Below, in pieces: positions 29,207 to 31,909 of a DNA stretch of 31,909 bases (the stretch's first letter is position 1; each line of letters begins with the position of its first letter). Made by a program: the position numbers and the translations under genes. The notes beneath the pieces are model-generated. The model had not been told where the DNA came from. It searched no databases and saw only the letters and a list, made by a program, of their open reading frames with translations. This DNA comes from a virus, in the IMG/VR virus record IMGVR_UViG_3300045974_000145, positions 1 to 31,909 of that record. One strand, 5' to 3'.

Positions 29207-29421
29207 TTTTTCGATACTGCCTTGATCTTATCAACCCACGTTTGAAATGCGTCAGCATAGGTCTGAAGCCATCCCTCTGGTTGTGGCCCAGGAATGAGAA
29301 CAAAAACCTGAACGAGTAAGCGTAAAAACACAACGATTGAAAACAAAATAGCCCCGAAAGCAGCTAGAACATTTGCCCAATTCGCAATACACCAGTTAAT
29401 CAATCCCATGATATTTTCCAT
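29203..29421 (-). CDS. Holin candidate (one or two spans)
   Basis: 72 residues. 'VLAAFGAILFSIVVFLRLLV' continuing into 'QVFVLIP' gives a clear membrane span of about 25 residues; the N-terminal 'MGLINWCIANWAN' is moderately hydrophobic and the C-terminus is polar and basic ('TWVDKIKAVSKK'). An in-frame ATG at 29409 is an alternative start. First gene of the lysis cassette upstream of the endolysin, with AGGAGG before the ATG. The holin assignment rests on topology and position only. Confidence 0.6.
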   Translation of the reverse strand: MENIMGLINWCIANWANVLAAFGAILFSIVVFLRLLVQVFVLIPGPQPEGWLQTYADAFQTWVDKIKAVSKK

Positions 29422-29429
29422 ACATCCTC

Positions 29430-30224
29430 CTATGATTTATTTATTGTTACACTCGACCGACTAGATCCCGTCATGCTTGCCGTGACCCTGTCCTTAGAAT
29501 CATTTGTATCCCTGAACACAACCGTTGCAGTTCCACTGCCCAGGTCTGTTATTGTTGTCTTTCCCGCGGCAACGGAAGTTAGAATGTTGATTGCTTGTTG
29601 AAGCGTCATTCCACTCTCAACCGTTGAACCCATAACAGCTAATGCCAAGCTCTCGGGGGATAGATCTGTGTAGGGTTGAATATTAGCTCCCATTGAACCC
29701 TTAGCTCTAAGATCTGCACTAGACGAAACGCTTGAGGAAATAGCTGCTACTGCGTCTATGATTGCGCCTAGCATCGCCTGGGTAACACCCCCACTTGCAG
29801 AGAGACTTGCCGCTGCATCAAGCTTTCCTTGAATAATGGGATCAGACGCAAACGCCATTGAGGTTGCAATCGTACAAACCGCGCTTGTCACTAGGGCAAG
29901 ATTAGCTTGAATGAAGTTAAGAGATGCATCAAGACTAGCGTCCCCGTTTAACCCACCCGCTAGGTTAGCCACACTCACGTTAACTGACGAATCAATCTCG
30001 TTTCGACTGGCAAGGGCGTTACCCTTCTGAGCTAGAACCCAAGCATAAGGAGCGCGATAGCCCGAAGGCACACCGTTATTCTGATCTACACGCGCCTCAC
30101 TACACCACATGTTTTTTACAGCACCGCCACGCCCGAAGTTAGGACGCGCTTGAGCAAGAGTTAACCCAGAGAGAAATCTCCCTGGGCTTTTCAGAAACAC
30201 ATTGTAGTTACCGTGAAGCGCCAT
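29430..30224 (-). CDS. Virion-type protein with beta-rich C-terminal domain
   Basis: 264 residues. The N-terminus 'MALHGNYNVFLKSPGRFLSG' followed by 'LTLAQARPNFGRGGAVKNMW' is a pattern I have seen in phage tail proteins; the middle (about 85-180) is Ala/Ser/Leu-rich and helical; the end 'TATVVFRDTNDSKDRVTASM' with 'GSSRSSVTINKS' is a beta motif common at the C-termini of phage structural proteins. It lies between the paralogous virion proteins and the lysis genes. I infer a tail or capsid-surface role. Confidence 0.6.
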   Translation of the reverse strand: MALHGNYNVFLKSPGRFLSGLTLAQARPNFGRGGAVKNMWCSEARVDQNNGVPSGYRAPYAWVLAQKGNALASRNEIDSSVNVSVANLAGGLNGDASLDASLNFIQANLALVTSAVCTIATSMAFASDPIIQGKLDAAASLSASGGVTQAMLGAIIDAVAAISSSVSSSADLRAKGSMGANIQPYTDLSPESLALAVMGSTVESGMTLQQAINILTSVAAGKTTITDLGSGTATVVFRDTNDSKDRVTASMTGSSRSSVTINKS

Positions 30225-30230
30225 ATATTT

Positions 30231-31127
30231 CTATCCCCACGCAATATCAAGATGTCCAAAGAAAGCGCTATTAGTCGGGGTTAAAGCGCCCGAATAGAGT
30301 AGCCATTGAAGATTTGCTCCGTCCACAATCTGAGGCATACTAGGAAGTTGATTCACAAGATCCCTCTCGCTTGCAACGCCCTGTGTAGTAATCGGGAGTG
30401 TAAGAAGGGGTCTACAAAGACCTACCGCAAACTCACCTGATGCATAAGACACAGATAAGTTGATTTGATCAATCTTTTGAATCCCAGAGTCACCCGCTGC
30501 CAAAGGCATGAATGGCCCATACTTTCCTGCGCCCGTTCCTGAATAAAGAATGAGTCCGTTAGCTGCGCCAGACTTACAAGATGGCAATACGGCTGGAGTA
30601 GTTTTAGAGCCAGCACCCGCTTGATTCGTGTAAGTGATTTGCAAGTTGGGTGCGGCTGCGCCCATTGCCGTTGCGTTTGTGTTCCACGCAAAGGCTTGAA
30701 CCCCTGCACCGTTTGTATATCGAGGGAGTGTGACCGTGTTATTGGTTGCTTGGTTTCCCGTGGTAGTCACTGAGGTAACTCGGTAAAACCCCAAGAGGTC
30801 TACAAGCATTGCAATACAGGGTGCCGTTGTAATTGACGCGGAAAAGAGTGATGCGTTTAAAATGTGCTTAGTATCCGCGCTGACGTTACCGCCGTGCTGA
30901 ATACCCGCCGCTCCGGCTGTAGACTCACTCGTAGCCTGGAAAGCAAGATTGGTCCCTACGTTGTAAATTGTATCAGCCGAGGGATTACCGCCGCCTCTTG
31001 CTAAACAGTGCCATTCTCCTAGAGCGGCTGCAGTAGTAGGAAGGAAATTTTTATTCCAGTCAATTCGTTTGAATTTTCCATTCACAGTCATTTCATTATA
31101 TAAATCATCTAAACTTGAGAACCCCAT
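30231..31127 (-). CDS. Virion-type protein, paralogue of the right-edge gene
   Basis: 298 residues, beta-rich with many Ala, Thr, Asn and Gly. It aligns with the next protein in several segments: 'VTLPRYTNGAGVQAFA', 'YTNQAGAGSKTTPAV' and 'GPFMPLAAGDSGIQKI' against 'VTLPRCTDGKGVQIMA', 'YTNQDGVAGRITKTV' and 'GPFLALQNGDTGVRSI', and both end in W-G. It adds an N-terminal region of about 35 residues before the shared part. ATG three bases from the stop of the upstream paralogue. Probable tail or capsid structural protein; a receptor-binding role is only a guess. Confidence 0.68.
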   Translation of the reverse strand: MGFSSLDDLYNEMTVNGKFKRIDWNKNFLPTTAAALGEWHCLARGGGNPSADTIYNVGTNLAFQATSESTAGAAGIQHGGNVSADTKHILNASLFSASITTAPCIAMLVDLLGFYRVTSVTTTGNQATNNTVTLPRYTNGAGVQAFAWNTNATAMGAAAPNLQITYTNQAGAGSKTTPAVLPSCKSGAANGLILYSGTGAGKYGPFMPLAAGDSGIQKIDQINLSVSYASGEFAVGLCRPLLTLPITTQGVASERDLVNQLPSMPQIVDGANLQWLLYSGALTPTNSAFFGHLDIAWG

Positions 31128-31128
31128 T

Positions 31129-31909
31129 TTACCCCCAGATAAAAGTCATATCGCCATGAATGGCGGTTGCGTTAAGCGCACCGTTAGGTAACGCGATAAA
31201 GTTTAAAAAGGCATCGTCTTCAAAGTTCGCCAGCCCCGCTTTGTGAGTGAGGTGACAAAGCTCAACCGGCGCGTCTATTCCAATGATGCACGTTTGAATC
31301 AAAGGCTTAACCAGAACCAAGGTGAACAACCCAACATCAGGCCCAAGCATTGTCACACTCTCAATGGATCTAACCCCAGTGTCACCGTTTTGAAGAGCAA
31401 GGAATGGCCCTGCAGATAGGTCATTGTTTGGTTGAGATGTAACTATGTTTCCAATTGCGGTTGCTGTATTTTGAATTACTGTTTTAGTAATGCGCCCTGC
31501 AACACCGTCCTGATTCGTGTAGTTCACAAAGAAGGATTGCCCACCTGTTCGAGAGGCCACACTGACAGCCATGATCTGAACACCCTTGCCATCCGTACAC
31601 CTTGGGAGTGTTACCGAGTTAGTTAGGAATTGCTCATCCGTGGTTCCCTCGTCAACAAACGGGTAGTACATGAGGTAGTCCAATAGAATCATTGTCATGG
31701 GTAACGCAGTAGCTGCAGTAGCTAACTGCATATTCATGGCAACATATTTACGTTTCGGACTTTGTGCCGACCCGTGGAATATCCCACCGTCCGTTGATTG
31801 CCTCATTGCAACACTCACCATTGGGCTTGCTGCATAGTACTGAGGAACTGGATTGCCAGGACTCATGGATAGGTCAAACCAAATGCCTTGAGTAGTCACT
31901 TGTGTGGGG
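31129..31909 (-). CDS. Virion-type protein, start beyond right edge
   Basis: At least 259 residues; the frame is open to the right edge. The first possible start inside the window is a GTG at 31899 without a Shine-Dalgarno. The paralogue downstream has about 35 more residues before the shared part, so I infer that the real start lies outside. Beta-rich, with 'VTLPRCTDGKGVQIMAVSVA', 'FFVNYTNQDGVAGRITKTVI' and the ending 'AIHGDMTFIWG'. The two genes are a tandem duplication that has diverged strongly. Likely virion protein, role unknown. Confidence 0.65.
   Translation of the reverse strand, partial: PTQVTTQGIWFDLSMSPGNPVPQYYAASPMVSVAMRQSTDGGIFHGSAQSPKRKYVAMNMQLATAATALPMTMILLDYLMYYPFVDEGTTDEQFLTNSVTLPRCTDGKGVQIMAVSVASRTGGQSFFVNYTNQDGVAGRITKTVIQNTATAIGNIVTSQPNNDLSAGPFLALQNGDTGVRSIESVTMLGPDVGLFTLVLVKPLIQTCIIGIDAPVELCHLTHKAGLANFEDDAFLNFIALPNGALNATAIHGDMTFIWG

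Noticed and set aside
1-31909. Window as an exact closed circle, with the left-edge ejection gene fused to the right-edge virion gene
   Set aside because: The frames happen to be compatible across the join (a one-in-three chance), but the right-edge gene lacks about 35 residues compared with its paralogue and the fusion has no known parallel. Missing sequence is more likely.
1-31909. Diversity-generating retroelement, as in BPP-1
   Set aside because: I found no reverse transcriptase frame and no template/variable repeat pair in this window.

Overview
The window looks like most of the genome of a temperate, short-tailed (podovirus-type) phage of a Gram-negative host. The morphogenesis genes resemble the epsilon15/BPP-1 type: T7-like portal, gp7/Bbp17-like coat, Bbp16-like cement protein, T7 gp11/gp12-like tail tube, and gp13/gp14-like plus larger ejection proteins. 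Exported lipoproteins and an M15-type endolysin fit a Gram-negative host. I cannot name the species. All family assignments come from reading motifs; no database search was run.

Layout. (1) Positions 1-15436, minus strand: the late operon, read right to left: small and large terminase, a Gly/Ala-rich protein, portal, Bbp19-like protein, scaffold, coat, cement, tail adaptor and nozzle, then four ejection-type proteins. The last of these, a very large polyvalent protein, runs off the left edge. (2) 15439-17237: lysogeny control and cargo: two exported small proteins (probable lysogenic-conversion genes), a small Cro-type HTH protein, and a CI-type repressor without a protease domain, with several inverted-repeat operators. 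(3) 17238-21307, plus strand: the early operon: Cro-like protein, small proteins including two membrane micro-proteins, an ERF recombinase, an excisionase-like HTH, a tyrosine integrase and an unknown basic protein. (4) 21308-21952: about 645 bases without a gene, holding a terminator-like hairpin and attP. The attP core matches the 3' part of a tRNA-Leu(GAG) and is flanked on both sides by the same two families of direct repeats. (5) 21953-26512, plus strand: the replication operon (initiator-like protein with a possible lambda-style origin inside it, Zn-finger loader-like protein, RusA-like resolvase) followed by about eleven tightly overlapped small genes. (6) 26550-27448: a possible small RNA or leader, a NYN-domain nuclease and a 56-residue zinc-ribbon gene. 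(7) 27420-31909, minus strand: unknown protein, endolysin, lipoprotein, small protein, holin candidate, one virion-type protein and two tandem paralogous virion-type proteins. The last of these is cut by the right edge.

The attP has both arms contiguous in phage DNA, so the sequence represents the excised or virion form rather than a prophage. The minus-strand late operon leaves at the left edge, and the tail/lysis genes enter at the right edge on the same strand. The natural reading is a circular or permuted map cut inside the late operon, with an unknown amount of sequence missing between the two ends.

The most noteworthy signals are the elaborate attP; a nearly duplicated promoter placed so that both the Cro-like gene and an exported lipoprotein gene would be leaderless; a 14-bp-armed inverted repeat that can hide the ribosome binding site of the small terminase; a compact promoter/two-hairpin/terminator unit before the NYN gene; and the possible origin inside the initiator gene.
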